Source: Calothrix sp. NIES-3974
GTDB lineage: Bacteria; Cyanobacteriota; Cyanobacteriia; Cyanobacteriales; Nostocaceae
DNA: 64,000 bases
Direction: 5' to 3'
Assembly (NCBI RefSeq): GCF_002368395.1
Contig: NZ_AP018254.1
Location: forward strand, 4,774,001-4,838,000
Part shown: positions 44,340-52,901 of the stretch, one piece after another
Position numbering within the stretch: the stretch's first letter is position 1
How the letters are laid out: every line of letters starts with the position of its first letter
The notes under the pieces: model-generated
What the model was told of the DNA's origin: nothing
Seen by the model: only the letters and a program-made list of their open reading frames with translations
The model's database searches: none
Translations under genes and position numbers: made by a program

Positions 44340-46622
44340 CTAAACTTCATCGATATTTGCAGTTTGACTTTTGAGAATGGGACGTAATCCGTTTACTCCA
44401 GCAACGACGGTGGAACCGTTATTCACAACCGTAGCAGCTAAGGGATTTAAGCCAAATAGAACTGCTACGATTAAGGCTGCTAAATTGGGAACCGCAATAA
44501 TTCCCGTATTTTGATGGATTAAACGCTTGGCATTACGGGCGATTTCAATGGCTGCAATTAGCCCGGATAAATCGTTTTGCATTAACACCACATCGGCTGT
44601 TTCCCTGGCAATTTCCGAACCATGAGCGAAGGAAATTGATACATCGGCATAGGCAAGGGCTGGTGAATCGTTGATCCCGTCGCCGACAAAAGCCACTGTT
44701 CGACCGGATTCGTGCAATTCCCGCACCACCCGCGCTTTTTCTTCGGGGAAGGCTTCTGCATGGGTAAATTCGGGTAAAATCCCCAATTCCTGGGCAACGG
44801 CTGTGGCTGTACGCTGATTATCCCCCGTCAACATGTGTACCTCCACCCCTTCTACTTCCATCAGGGTATGGATAACGGATGGTGTTTCGGGACGAATCAC
44901 ATCGCTGTACCGAATGATACCTTTCAATTGCCCATTACTAGCCACATAAATGGCATTCTGGGGGTGTTCGGCTAATGCTGCTAAAGCATCCATATTCACC
45001 TCCATCTGCCGCAGGAATCTTTCACTCCCCACATACACCTGTTCGCCATCAACTAGGGCTGTCACTCCTAATCCCAGTTGGTAATCCCACTGGCTGCGGG
45101 GTAACATTTCCACCTGGTGTTCCTGGGCATAGTTAATGACAGCTTCGGCAACGGGGTGAGTCAGACGCTGTTCTGCTGCCGCCGCGATCGCCATAATTCT
45201 TTCTGGAGTGGTATGGGGATCGAGGCTTTCTACGCTCTTGACGGCAACTTTACCTAGGGTCAATGTGCCGGTTTTATCAAAGACAATGGTGTCGATGGCG
45301 GCTAATTGCTCTAGGGCGCGACCGCTACGAATTAATACTCCTCGACGGGCTGCTCCGGTGAGGGCTGCAAGGACGGTGGTGGGAACGGATACCCGGATAC
45401 CGGTGGCAAAGTCTAAAGTGAGGACACTGGCGGCTCTGGCGGGATTACGAGTAGCTGCAAACACAATACCACTCAGTAATATTGTGGGGACAACGGCTTT
45501 CTGGGCGAGTTTGGCGGCGTAGTTTTCCATCCTGGTATCGTGGATGGGAGCGTTTTCCATTAGTTGGATACTTTGACCCGCACAGGTATCATTACCTACC
45601 CGCTCCACCTGAATATACATGCACCCTTCCCGCACTAAGGTGGATGCGTAAACGCTTTGTCCTTGACGTTTGAGGATGGGGACGGATTCACCGGTGAGTT
45701 TTTGCTCGTCTAGGAGGGCTTGTCCTTTGATAATTATGCCATCAACGGGAACCTGTTCCCCTGGATAGACAATGACCGTATTTCCTGGTTCCACTTCCGC
45801 GATGGGTACTTGCACTTTCTCCCCATCCTGTTCAATCCACGCAAATTGTCCCAGGGAATCGAGTAAATCGAGGGTTTGTTGTTTGGATGAACGCGCTGTG
45901 CGATCGCGGATATTTTCCCCGATTTCGATCAGGTTCAGCATCAATGCTGGTGTGAGGAATTGTCCTTGACAGGTGGTGATGGCGATTGCCATAAAATCTA
46001 GCAGGTCAATCGTAAATTTACCTTCCTGAAATAGTCCTAACCAGGCTTTTTGGAGTACGGGTAAGGTGGTAATTGCAATTGTCCCCGCAATTAGTAATGG
46101 AGGGATGGAGAAACCCAAGGGTCCTGCTAATACGGCCATTGTGGTAGCTAGGGTTGATAATTGCAATCCTGGCCAGTTATTTTCCGGTGCTGGTGGGGTT
46201 TTCACCGGTTTGAGAACTACCACATCGCTTGCTGCTTGGACAAGATGGGTTAAATGCGGCTTAATTTGGGTGTCGTGGGGGGAGGTGGGTGTGTATTTCA
46301 CAACCAATGAAGCCGCAGCTGGTTTGATTCTGACTTCGGTGACTGTGGTTTCTGCTTCCAGTAAGGTTTGTAAGCGTTGACCATAGTCGGGGTCGTAACG
46401 CAAACGGGGAATGCGTATACGTATTCTTCCGGGTGTGACATGAACAACGCTGTATTCAACGGTTTTCAAGGTCTGAGCGACTCGAATTTCCGGTGATTGA
46501 TAGCGCTTGGTGGGAGTAATTTGTTCAACAGAAACTACTTTCTCCCCGGCGATCGCATTAAGATGGCTGGGGGAGGGTCGTAAATCCGTCTGGAGTTGTA
46601 CCATTGCTCTACTCGCATACAA
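44340..46622 (-). CDS. HMA2-containing P1B-type ATPase lacking the CPC motif
   Basis: The 760-residue ATPase has an N-terminal HMA2 module (about 55-112) with VEYSVVHVTPGRIRIRIPRL. It also has all catalytic parts: LTGESVPIL (actuator), FDKTGTLT with phosphorylated Asp449, THPVAEAV (the HP dipeptide of P1B pumps) and VGDGINDSPALAYADV. The ion-site helix reads LTLDFATGIRVSVPTT instead of the CPC of Cu/Zn pumps, and the last helices end NNGSTVVAGVNGLRP. These features fit the P1B-6-like class, which includes FezB of ferrosomes. The metal cannot be proven from sequence; iron is the leading idea. An alternative start is Met7. Confidence 0.88.
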   Translation of the reverse strand: MYASRAMVQLQTDLRPSPSHLNAIAGEKVVSVEQITPTKRYQSPEIRVAQTLKTVEYSVVHVTPGRIRIRIPRLRYDPDYGQRLQTLLEAETTVTEVRIKPAAASLVVKYTPTSPHDTQIKPHLTHLVQAASDVVVLKPVKTPPAPENNWPGLQLSTLATTMAVLAGPLGFSIPPLLIAGTIAITTLPVLQKAWLGLFQEGKFTIDLLDFMAIAITTCQGQFLTPALMLNLIEIGENIRDRTARSSKQQTLDLLDSLGQFAWIEQDGEKVQVPIAEVEPGNTVIVYPGEQVPVDGIIIKGQALLDEQKLTGESVPILKRQGQSVYASTLVREGCMYIQVERVGNDTCAGQSIQLMENAPIHDTRMENYAAKLAQKAVVPTILLSGIVFAATRNPARAASVLTLDFATGIRVSVPTTVLAALTGAARRGVLIRSGRALEQLAAIDTIVFDKTGTLTLGKVAVKSVESLDPHTTPERIMAIAAAAEQRLTHPVAEAVINYAQEHQVEMLPRSQWDYQLGLGVTALVDGEQVYVGSERFLRQMEVNMDALAALAEHPQNAIYVASNGQLKGIIRYSDVIRPETPSVIHTLMEVEGVEVHMLTGDNQRTATAVAQELGILPEFTHAEAFPEEKARVVRELHESGRTVAFVGDGINDSPALAYADVSISFAHGSEIARETADVVLMQNDLSGLIAAIEIARNAKRLIHQNTGIIAVPNLAALIVAVLFGLNPLAATVVNNGSTVVAGVNGLRPILKSQTANIDEV

Positions 46623-47211
46623 AACTGAAGGAACTGTTGGATTAAATTGAGCGAAATCAAATTAATTTATCTGCTGTTACGCATTTAAGTTTTTCACAGA
46701 TAACTGTTAACGGTTGACGGTTCACACCAAATCAAGTAAGTATTTATGCAATTTCAGTGAGTTTTACTTATTCGCGCGACAACATTTTCCCAACTGACTC
46801 AAAAGTCGCTGGGAATGGGATATAAATTAATTTTCTGGTTTGCTGACAACTTGATAATTTCACAGTTGTAAGCGTGATAGGTGAATTGTCAATTTAGTGA
46901 CGATGATGATGGGTAGATAAAAATTAACCATGAAACTCTGGAGGAATGTCTTCTGTATGACGGTTGACTGTTGAATCAATACGGTTGGTTCATGATTTTT
47001 CGTGGTGATTTCGGGAGACGCGATATATCCCGTCTCTACAATTATTTGGGGTTGACGAATTTTCTGCTCCAAACCGTATTGACTGTTGACGACTGACTAA
47101 CGAAATCGAATTTTCAAACTTATTTACACGATTGGAAAATACCCAGACCGAAATTATCCTGTTGTGATGACGGTGAACAGTTAACACTCACCTGTCAACC
47201 ATCAACTTCCC
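46623..47211. other. Spacer with TTGAC-type heptamers and palindrome
   Basis: This 589-base gap lies between the two HMA2-linked genes. It contains several GTTGACTGTT/TGACGACTGAC units, one palindrome (47014-47039), and an open frame built from these repeats. A promoter of the ATPase gene probably lies here. Confidence 0.5.
47014..47039. repeat. GAGACG-type palindrome
   Basis: GGGAGACGCGATATATCCCG then TCTCTAC, one base from perfect; very similar to the copy at 26945-26970, including the flanking ACAAT and ATTTGGGG. Confidence 0.65.
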
Positions 47212-48567
47212 TCAATCCAGGGGAAAATTCGCCATAAACGCGAGGGAATAGGATAAGGCTGGTGCTTTCAAATCTGTCCACCAACTCGATATCTCGTTCA
47301 CTGTTGTGGGGGAAGCAGTAACAAAACTCGATTCCTCTACCGCTCTTGCTGTTACTGATACCTCTGTCTGACTAGCACTGATATTCGAGGTCTGATTCAC
47401 TACCATTGATGGGGAGGTGGTGATAGTACCTGAACGTGCTTGCGGTTGATTTGGCTGATTTTGGTGATGATTATTTTGATTGTTTTGATGACTGGATGCA
47501 GATGGAGTTGTATCCGTATCAGCTTGCATCAGTAAATTCACCCAATAGGATAGCTCTAAATTCCTAATTGGGTAAGCGATCGCGACTGATGATGCATCTG
47601 GGTTAATCCGCACACTGGTCACTTGGGAATCCGTTTTTAACAGCCGTTCCAAGTTGCGAGCATAAACTCGATCTGTGCCGATGCGGGGAACATGAAACCG
47701 TACCCGACCGGGAATTGCATGGACAACACTGTATTCGATGGAACCAGTGCTACGGTTGAGAGATTCTTCTTTCGTTAAAAGTCCCTGAGTTGACAATTTA
47801 GGTCGATGCTCCACTGATGATTTTGATGATGTTGATGTTTGAGATGTTTTTTGATCCCGATTTGGAGTCGCTGATTTTCCACTCGGCGATCGCAGGTGGT
47901 TTTTCACCTGATTTTTGATCTGGTCTTTTATTTTGTTTTTTATGGGGTTTTGTCGATTTTTCGGTTCCGGGGTATCTGTGGCGAAAAATGCCGACACCTG
48001 GGGTTGTAAATAGTTAATCACTTTCCGGGCTGCCTCTACTGTAATCAGGTATACGGGAATTGCGGCAAACCCATTCACACCTAATCTTCCTGTCACCGCT
48101 AACCCTAGCAACAACGGTAACAGGTCGATTCCCTGTTCTTGCCAAAAGGCGACGGATTTCCACGCTGCAAACAGGTCTTCTGCCATTTGTCCAGAGGATG
48201 ATCTCCCATCGGCTACACCTAATTTCCCTAGTATGCGCACAACAACCTGGGAAGATATCTGAGACTCATCAAACTTGACCACCAGACTTTTGGTTGAGGG
48301 ATGGAGGACTGTACTGGTAAATCCTTCCTTTGTACCCAGCAGTTCCCCAACCCCATTTAACAAATCTATCTTTTCTGCTTGTTTGGCACGGATGCGTACA
48401 CGTCCACTCGTCACATGCACTATTTCCAAACCAACAAAACTCTGACGCAAGGGTTGATCCTGCTCGACTCCACTTGTTGATGGTTCCCGACTATTTGCGA
48501 TTCCCTCAGCAGACGCTTGAAAACGCCCATCGGTAGTATCGCGACGGCTGGTGGTGATTTTTGTCAT
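47212..48567 (-). CDS. Protein with two HMA2-like modules and a basic linker
   Basis: The 451-residue protein has one HMA2-like module at about 45-118 (GLEIVHVTSGRVRIRAKQ) and a hydrophobic helix pair at about 145-185. A Lys/Gln/Asn-rich linker (about 200-260) comes next, then a second module at about 276-345 (IEYSVVHAIPGRVRFHVPRI then YARNLERLL). That second module is closely similar to the one in the P-type ATPase next door, suggesting a shared origin or shared binding partner. A Ser/Gln/Asn-rich C-terminal tail follows. No CxxC motif is present. It opens the minus-strand group ATPase, DUF5132 and HMA2. Confidence 0.78.
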   Translation of the reverse strand: MTKITTSRRDTTDGRFQASAEGIANSREPSTSGVEQDQPLRQSFVGLEIVHVTSGRVRIRAKQAEKIDLLNGVGELLGTKEGFTSTVLHPSTKSLVVKFDESQISSQVVVRILGKLGVADGRSSSGQMAEDLFAAWKSVAFWQEQGIDLLPLLLGLAVTGRLGVNGFAAIPVYLITVEAARKVINYLQPQVSAFFATDTPEPKNRQNPIKNKIKDQIKNQVKNHLRSPSGKSATPNRDQKTSQTSTSSKSSVEHRPKLSTQGLLTKEESLNRSTGSIEYSVVHAIPGRVRFHVPRIGTDRVYARNLERLLKTDSQVTSVRINPDASSVAIAYPIRNLELSYWVNLLMQADTDTTPSASSHQNNQNNHHQNQPNQPQARSGTITTSPSMVVNQTSNISASQTEVSVTARAVEESSFVTASPTTVNEISSWWTDLKAPALSYSLAFMANFPLD

Positions 48568-48905
48568 GATGCTCCCAAAGCCAAACGCGTTACGTGGTTA
48601 ACGTTAGGTTAAGTATAGCTTAAATTGAGTATAAATGAAAAGACTTAACCGAATACTATTTTAATTTTTTTTGATAGGTAAATGGGAAAAAACAAAATAA
48701 CTTAATGAAGGGGAGTAGTCCGTGATGGGAGACGCGATATATCGCGTCTGTGCGGTTCAGGGAAGAAAATATATCAGAATTTCTGCGAAATGGTGTGACA
48801 TCAAAAGGTATGAAAGTGGTTTTCCCCTACTCACTTTTAATTCAGCCCCCCATGTCGTTTGAACGCAGCCAAACAGGAAAATAGTTCATTTCTACTCCCT
48901 ACTCC
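48568..48905. other. Spacer between def and the HMA2 gene
   Basis: Contains a perfect GAGACG-type palindrome (48730-48749) and CCCTACT heptamers (48891-48915). No gene is seen. Confidence 0.5.
48730..48749. repeat. GAGACG-type palindrome
   Basis: Perfect 20-base palindrome AGACGCGATATATCGCGTCT, identical to the one at 11432-11451. Confidence 0.75.
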
Positions 48906-48915
48906 CTACTCCCTT
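48891..48915. repeat. CCCTACT heptamer STRR
   Basis: Three CTACTCC-type units, running into the 3' end of def. The def stop codon lies inside or at the edge of the repeat. Confidence 0.7.
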
Positions 48916-49457
48916 TCTACAGGTAGAGACGAATTGTCGAGTAGTTGCTGATATTCTGCTTCCGTAAGAATATCTTGTGGTGATTCCACCCGATCAATAA
49001 ACAGGATGCCTTCCAGATGGTCGTATTCGTGTTGGAAAATGCGGGCGACAAAATCTGTTAATTGACAGTTTTGAATTGAGCCATACCTGTCAGTATACTC
49101 AACTTCAACTGTGGTGTATCTAGGGACGAAACCCCGCAAACCAGGAACACTTAAACAGCCTTCCCATCCCTTAACGGTGGTTGGGGAATGGGCGATAATT
49201 TTGGGGTTAATCATGGCCGTTGGTTCCATCTGGGGAGCATGGGGATAGCGTGGATTCGGACGGGAAGCAACGATAAATAATCGCTCACTAATAGCCATTT
49301 GGGGTGCAGCGATACCCACCCCATTAGCTGCGATCGCAGTGGTAATTAATTCATCGATTAGGGTTTGGATGGATGGGTCAGCCAGGTTTTCTACAGGTAG
49401 AGATTGCTGACGTAGAATCGGATTACCGAGTTGGATAATTTGATGGTTGTTTTCCAT
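48906..49457 (-). CDS. def: Peptide deformylase
   Basis: The 183-residue enzyme removes formyl from nascent N-terminal Met. The three motifs are present: NGVGIAAPQMA (GxGxAAxQ), GWEGCLSVPG (EGCLS, metal Cys) and QHEYDHLEGILF (HEXXH, two metal His and catalytic Glu). Length and order fit bacterial type 1 deformylases. It lies 90 bases downstream of the protease gene on the same strand. Confidence 0.95.
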   Translation of the reverse strand: MENNHQIIQLGNPILRQQSLPVENLADPSIQTLIDELITTAIAANGVGIAAPQMAISERLFIVASRPNPRYPHAPQMEPTAMINPKIIAHSPTTVKGWEGCLSVPGLRGFVPRYTTVEVEYTDRYGSIQNCQLTDFVARIFQHEYDHLEGILFIDRVESPQDILTEAEYQQLLDNSSLPVERE

Positions 49458-49522
49458 GATGAGGATCGGAGACAGGATAGGGGATACAGGAGACAGATAC
49501 CTTATCCTAATATCTCCTGCAC

Positions 49523-49550
49523 CTAGAGACGATTCTTTGGTCGTCTCTAC
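49523..49550. repeat. GAGACGA palindrome that supplies the protease stop codon
   Basis: CTAGAGACGATTCTTTGGTC then GTCTCTAC. Read on the minus strand, the TAG of GTAGAGACG is the stop codon of the HhoA-like gene (end 49547), so the repeat overlaps the end of the coding region. Confidence 0.7.
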
Positions 49551-50827
49551 TCTCGACTTGAACTTTGGGTGGGGAAGGGTGCGGGACTGACGGGAATAGT
49601 GAGAACTTGGCTGTTACGCATAATTTGTATTTGTAGTGGTTCGCCAATTTTGCTGTTTTCGACTATTTTTTGTAGTTCTTCGACTTTGGTGACGGGTTGA
49701 TTATTGATCGATTGTACTACGTCTCCGGCTCTTAATCCGGCTCTCGCTGCGGGGGAACCACTGACGATTTCGACTAATAGTACACCCTTATCTGCTTCCA
49801 GGCTAACTCCAAGACGTTGATTAATGCGATCGCGGATATCTCGGTTAAGTGTCACCATTTTCACACCCAGGTAGGGGTGATCGACTCTACCTTTAGTAAT
49901 TAAATCTTGGGCGATGCGTCGAGCGGTGTTGATGGGTATGGCAAAGCCTAATCCCTGCGCACCGCGAATAATTGCCGTATTCATTCCGATGACTTCTCCC
50001 CTGGAGTTGAGGAGGGGACCACCGGAATTACCGGGATTAATAGCTGCATCGGTTTGGAGATAGTTAACCCGTTTGTCGGATGCACCAATATCACTGCTAG
50101 AACGTCCGGTAGCGCTGAGGATTCCGGATGTAACGGTGTTATTTAAACCCAAGGGATTCCCAATGGCAATGACTGCTTCTCCTGGTTGTAAGCGGTCAGA
50201 ATCGCCGATGGGGATGGGGGTAATTCGATCGGCTTCAATTTGAATTACAGCCACGTCGGTAATTGGGTCTTCCCCTAAAACTTTACCTTGAATACTACGT
50301 CCATCCTTGAGGGTGACGGTGACACTATCTGCACCATCAACCACGTGAGCATTGGTCAGTATTTGTCCCTCCCGATTAATAATAAACCCGGAACCGCTAC
50401 CCCTTTCCACTCGTTCCCGTGGTTCTTCAGGGAATTCCCCCCCAAAAAAACGCCGGAAAAATGGATCTTCAAATTGCGATCGCGGTTGACTACGTACTGT
50501 TCTCGCTGCATCAATCCTTACCACCCCGTCCCCAACTCTTTGGACGACCGATACGACGTAATTGGGGTCACCACTAGCGGCAATAATCGGTGGAGGAGCA
50601 GCTTGGGTATCCTGATTATTATCTACCTGTGGGGGTGGGGAAGCTTGATTTTGATTGGGAACCACAGGCAAATTATTGGCTAACTGTCCACATCCGCTCA
50701 GGAATATCAAGCCAAACCACCCCAACCACCAACCCGCAATTCGCCATACACCCGGTTTGGGGATAAATTTTTGTGTATCTTGTGTATCAATTTGTTGGGA
50801 TTTAGTTACTTCTATATTTTGATTCAT
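49547..50827 (-). CDS. DegP/HhoA-like serine protease, predicted lipoprotein
   Basis: The 426-residue protease has a hydrophobic N-segment with a lipobox (LIFLSGCGQ, Cys near residue 47), a Pro/Gln/Asn-rich linker, and a trypsin-like domain at about 110-315 with the triad His in ILTNAHVVDGAD, Asp in DPITDVAVIQIE and Ser in INPGNSGGPLL. One PDZ domain follows (about 320-415; VEIVSGSPAARAGLRAGDVV, SINNQPVTKVEEL). It degrades or refolds damaged periplasmic proteins, anchored to a membrane. A short ORF upstream may be translationally coupled. Confidence 0.93.
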   Translation of the reverse strand: MNQNIEVTKSQQIDTQDTQKFIPKPGVWRIAGWWLGWFGLIFLSGCGQLANNLPVVPNQNQASPPPQVDNNQDTQAAPPPIIAASGDPNYVVSVVQRVGDGVVRIDAARTVRSQPRSQFEDPFFRRFFGGEFPEEPRERVERGSGSGFIINREGQILTNAHVVDGADSVTVTLKDGRSIQGKVLGEDPITDVAVIQIEADRITPIPIGDSDRLQPGEAVIAIGNPLGLNNTVTSGILSATGRSSSDIGASDKRVNYLQTDAAINPGNSGGPLLNSRGEVIGMNTAIIRGAQGLGFAIPINTARRIAQDLITKGRVDHPYLGVKMVTLNRDIRDRINQRLGVSLEADKGVLLVEIVSGSPAARAGLRAGDVVQSINNQPVTKVEELQKIVENSKIGEPLQIQIMRNSQVLTIPVSPAPFPTQSSSRE

Positions 50828-50964
50828 GTGTCCTTAATTTCTCCGTATTCGTCAGCAAGTGGTAGGATATACCCTACCGAGACGATTTGTTCACGGGTTT
50901 CGATTGGGAAAATAAAAAAACGCCAAGGACGGGTAATACCCAAAATTTGCTGGGGAATTTTCAT
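50824..50964 (-). CDS. Candidate 46-residue ORF upstream of the protease (ATGA overlap)
   Basis: On the minus strand ATG at 50964 opens a 46-codon frame (MKIPQQILGITRPWRFFIFP, then IETREQIVSVGYILPLADEY and GEIKDT). Its TGA overlaps the ATG of the HhoA-like gene (ATGA), the usual arrangement of translationally coupled genes. The codon use looks normal and the peptide has no low-complexity stretch. No family is recognised; it could also be chance. Confidence 0.35.
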   Translation of the reverse strand: MKIPQQILGITRPWRFFIFPIETREQIVSVGYILPLADEYGEIKDT

Positions 50965-51220
50965 TTCATGCAAGCTTTTGCGTCTATGGATGTAACGACG
51001 ATGAATTCGTCAGCCTTGGTCAAGTCAAGGGTGATGATTCATCCCGATTCCTGGTTTACTCCTGTTTCCTGAATACCGTCCCGACTGCTGTAACTCCCAA
51101 TCAAAAATCACTCACCAATATCAAACCCCGTTAATGTGCTTTCAGTCTAGATTGTATTTTGCTAAATTATTTTTTTGCCATATTTTCCCCCGTGACAATT
51201 GAGCGCTAAGGTGGTTACGC
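50828..51220. other. Divergent spacer between protease operon and dnaA
   Basis: Apart from the possible small ORF at 50824-50964, no gene is seen. dnaA and protease promoters should be here. No DnaA-box nonamer TTTTCCACA was found in this spacer, unlike the spacer after dnaA. Confidence 0.5.
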
Positions 51221-52603
51221 ATGTCCATGTCCATTGACAATTTATGGAATCAGGTTCTGGAAAGGTTGAAAGTCGAACTTTCCCGTCCCACCTTTGAAAC
51301 TTGGATCAGACCTACCAAAGCCGAGCGTTTAGAAGATAACTGCTTGGTGATTTCGACTCCTAATCCCTTTGCCCGTAATTGGCTACAAAAGTATTACATC
51401 CATACGATTGCCTCGGTTGTCAGGGAAATCACTGGACAATCAGTACAAATCTATATTGTTATTAACGATAATGATAATGAGGTAAAGACCGAATCTTGGC
51501 AGCACGAATCCTTAAGTAATAATTTACCTACAGGAACTACGCCTAATTATCCTGCCTTGAAACCTCCCTTCACACCAGCTTTAAATCCCAAATATGTATT
51601 TTCCCGGTTTGTTGTCGGTGCGAATAACCGCATGGCTCATGCTGCTTCCCTTGCTGTTGCTGAGTCTCCGGGACGGGAATTTAATCCCTTGTTTTTGTGC
51701 GGAGGTGTCGGTTTAGGCAAAACTCATCTGATGCAGGCTATTGGTAATTATCGCCTAGAAATTTGCCCCCAAGCTAGAATTTTTTACGTTTCCACGGAAA
51801 AATTTACTAATGATTGGATTGCAGCCATTCGCAAGGGAAAGGACGGGATGCAAAGCTTTCGTGAACACTACCGAACTGCGGATGTTTTGCTGGTGGATGA
51901 TATCCAATTTATTGAGGGTCAGGAATCCACCCAGGAGGAGTTTTTCCATACCTTCAATACTTTCCATGAAACGGGAAAGCAAGTTGTGATTGCTTCTGAC
52001 CGTCCACCGGATCAAATTCCCCGTTTACATGAGCGCTTATCGTCCCGATTTGCAATGGGGTTAGTTGCGGATATTCAAGCTCCTGATTTGGAAACCCGGA
52101 TGGCAATTTTGCAACAAAAAGCCGAAAACGAAAGTATCCGTTTACCTACGGATGTTGTCAGATATATTGCCTCGAATTACACTTCCAATATTCGCGAGTT
52201 AGAAGGAGCTTTAATTCGGGCTTTAGCTTATATTTCCATTTGGGGTTTACCGATGACTGTGGAAAACTTGATTCCCGTCCTCGAACCACAACGTCAAAAA
52301 TTAGCTGCTACCCCAGAGGCTATTTTAAGTATTATTGCGGATGAGTTTTCTGTTTCCATTGAAGATTTAAAAGGCAATTCCCGTCGTCGGGAAATTAGTT
52401 GGGCTAGGCAGGTGGGGATGTACTTAATGCGACAATACACAGATTTAAGTTATCCCCGTATTGGTGAAGAATTTGGCGGCAAAGACCATACTACAGTGTT
52501 ATATAGCTGTGAAAAGATTGCCCAATTATGTGCCAGTGATGAAAGTACGATGCAAAAAATTAGACAATTGAGCGATCGCATTAACATTAGTCAACGCTCC
52601 TAA
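51221..52603 (+). CDS. dnaA: Chromosomal replication initiator DnaA
   Basis: The 460-residue protein has domain I (LWNQVLERLKVELSRPTFET), a short linker, and the AAA+ domain with Walker A GGVGLGKTHLMQAIG, Walker B VLLVDDIQFIEG, sensor motifs (IASDRPPDQIPRLHERLSSR, arginine finger region), and domain IV with GGKDHTTVLYSCEKI, the DnaA-box recognition signature. It binds the boxes at 52608-52778 and opens the origin. A start ATG at 51221 and another at 51227 are both possible. Confidence 0.97.
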   Translation: MSMSIDNLWNQVLERLKVELSRPTFETWIRPTKAERLEDNCLVISTPNPFARNWLQKYYIHTIASVVREITGQSVQIYIVINDNDNEVKTESWQHESLSNNLPTGTTPNYPALKPPFTPALNPKYVFSRFVVGANNRMAHAASLAVAESPGREFNPLFLCGGVGLGKTHLMQAIGNYRLEICPQARIFYVSTEKFTNDWIAAIRKGKDGMQSFREHYRTADVLLVDDIQFIEGQESTQEEFFHTFNTFHETGKQVVIASDRPPDQIPRLHERLSSRFAMGLVADIQAPDLETRMAILQQKAENESIRLPTDVVRYIASNYTSNIRELEGALIRALAYISIWGLPMTVENLIPVLEPQRQKLAATPEAILSIIADEFSVSIEDLKGNSRRREISWARQVGMYLMRQYTDLSYPRIGEEFGGKDHTTVLYSCEKIAQLCASDESTMQKIRQLSDRINISQRS

Positions 52604-52901
52604 AGCCTGTGGAAAAACCTTCCCTTGCTGTGGAAAACCGTTTATTCTCCCATCGGCGATAATTTCCCCTGGCAATTTGCCTTTTTTCTGAGTGCTGACA
52701 GTATCCCTGTTCCTATTAGGTTCATGCTCCCCAATTTTGCTGTGGAAAAAAATGGATTTTTTCCACAGGTTTTCCACAGATGCTGTTAAAAAAGACACCC
52801 GTTTAAATTTCTGGCACAGGCAAAACGACGACTTTCAGGTTTTTTCTGGTTAATGATAGGATAAACAAGGCCCTATTTTGTCTAGGAGAAAATCGGACGG
52901 T
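52604..52901. promoter_or_regulatory. oriC: Probable chromosomal origin (oriC) between dnaA and dnaN
   Basis: The 298-base dnaA-dnaN gap has five exact copies of the DnaA-box nonamer TTTTCCACA or its complement: 52608-52616, 52629-52637 and 52741-52749 (reverse), 52759-52767 and 52770-52778 (forward). The last two are only 2 bases apart. The arrangement of three reverse boxes followed by two forward boxes is symmetric. The flanking genes, with the strand change of nearby genes (mostly - to the left, + to the right), support this as the origin. A GC-skew switch here would confirm it. Confidence 0.85.
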
